DNA from: Acinetobacter marinus
GTDB lineage: Bacteria; Pseudomonadota; Gammaproteobacteria; Pseudomonadales; Moraxellaceae
DNA length: 64,000 nucleotides
Reading direction: 5' to 3'
Assembly (NCBI RefSeq): GCF_900096915.1
Contig: NZ_FMYK01000004.1
Coordinates: 241,023-305,022 of the forward strand
The translations under genes and the position numbers were made by a program. Positions 63,906 to 64,000 of this stretch are shown here, in pieces; within the stretch, counting starts at the first letter, position 1; every line of letters begins with the position of its first letter. Under the pieces are notes generated by a model. It searched no databases and had not been told where the DNA came from. It saw nothing but the letters and a program-made list of their open reading frames with translations.

Positions 63906-64000
63906 TGAATAGCCACCAAAATTCTAGACACACATAACCATCTTTTGATGGGCCTTTTCATAATCTAATGGAGAACGCTGACCATTGGAACCATGTCTGC
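63906..64000 (-). mobile_element. end of an IS3-family insertion sequence (partial)
   Basis: The window ends inside an insertion sequence. A terminal TGAATAGCCACCAAAATTCT at 63906-63925 has the look of an IS3-type inverted repeat next to the transposase stop codon. The other end lies outside the window. Confidence 0.65.
63924..64000 (-). CDS. IS3-family transposase OrfB, C-terminal end (partial)
   Basis: Reading in from the right edge on the minus strand gives the last 24 residues RHGSNGQRSPLDYEKAHQKM... and a TAG at 63926-63924. The R-x-H/GS-N-G-x-x-SP-x-x-YE pattern is the conserved end of the IS3 OrfB rve integrase domain. Too little is present to name the element. Confidence 0.78.
   Translation of the reverse strand, partial: RHGSNGQRSPLDYEKAHQKMVMCV

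Noticed and set aside
1..64000. CRISPR arrays, rRNA operons and tRNA genes
   Set aside because: No regularly spaced repeats, cas genes or recognisable rRNA or tRNA sequences were seen on reading both strands; a dedicated tRNA scan was not possible.

Overview
The window looks like a chromosomal segment of an Acinetobacter species or a close Moraxellaceae relative. Evidence from recalled family knowledge: the conserved block lepA-lepB-DUF4845-rnc-era-recO-pdxJ-miaE-cysM (52.8-61.6 kb), the galU-ugd-pgi-galE module with an unusual Ugd, tandem OmpA proteins closely resembling A. baumannii OmpA, and moderate-to-low GC. No rRNA, tRNA or CRISPR array was recognised.

Layout. (1) 1-4.4 kb: the start of a thiolase gene, a FimT/GspH-type pseudopilin, and two tandem ompA genes, each with its own intrinsic terminator. 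(2) 4.4-7.1 kb: on the minus strand, the RNA ligase gene rtcB with a small basic-protein gene behind it. rtcB has a leader of about 330 nt holding a strong promoter, a 10-codon ORF, a hairpin, a complementary 7-mer that could act as an antiterminator, and an intrinsic terminator. A PhzF-family gene follows. (3) 7.1-20.3 kb: nitrate assimilation. It comprises a nitrate/nitrite transporter, NirB, a NirD-reductase fusion, the Mo-bisMGD nitrate reductase, MobA and MoaA on the plus strand, and nasTS on the minus strand. The transporter has a sigma-54 promoter with upstream NtrC-like sites, and the transcript begins almost at once with two A-x-x-G hexaloop hairpins, the expected target of the ANTAR protein NasT. 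nasTS also appears to have a sigma-54 promoter and NtrC-like sites. (4) 20.5-25.3 kb: an Lrp/AsnC regulator, a DUF475 membrane protein, a Bcr/CflA-type MFS exporter and nadB.

(5) 25.7-52.2 kb: a large surface-polysaccharide locus of the ABC-transporter-dependent (group 2-like) type. KpsM, KpsT, KpsE and KpsD would export the chain, and KpsC and KpsS would build the Kdo linker. Between them lie glycosyltransferases, Glf, a pyruvyltransferase-family protein, two GT61-like paralogues, a PL5-like alginate lyase-family protein, Ugd, a phosphohexomutase, GalU, a divergent Ugd, Pgi and GalE. Together these supply UDP-Glc, UDP-Gal, UDP-Galf and UDP-GlcA. The 34-39 kb core is AT-rich, contains an inverted gene and a probable insertion-sequence remnant, and looks horizontally acquired. 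(6) 52.2-62.5 kb: housekeeping genes for translation, secretion, RNA processing, repair and cofactors. (7) 62.5-64 kb: two AT-rich secreted or lipoprotein genes next to the end of an IS3-family element at the window edge.

The most unusual features are the attenuator-like rtcB leader, the presence of a kps-type capsule system in an Acinetobacter-like background, the two OmpA proteins with reciprocal domain resemblance, and the poorly understood capsule proteins (coiled-coil protein, GT61-like protein lacking its motif, divergent Ugd).
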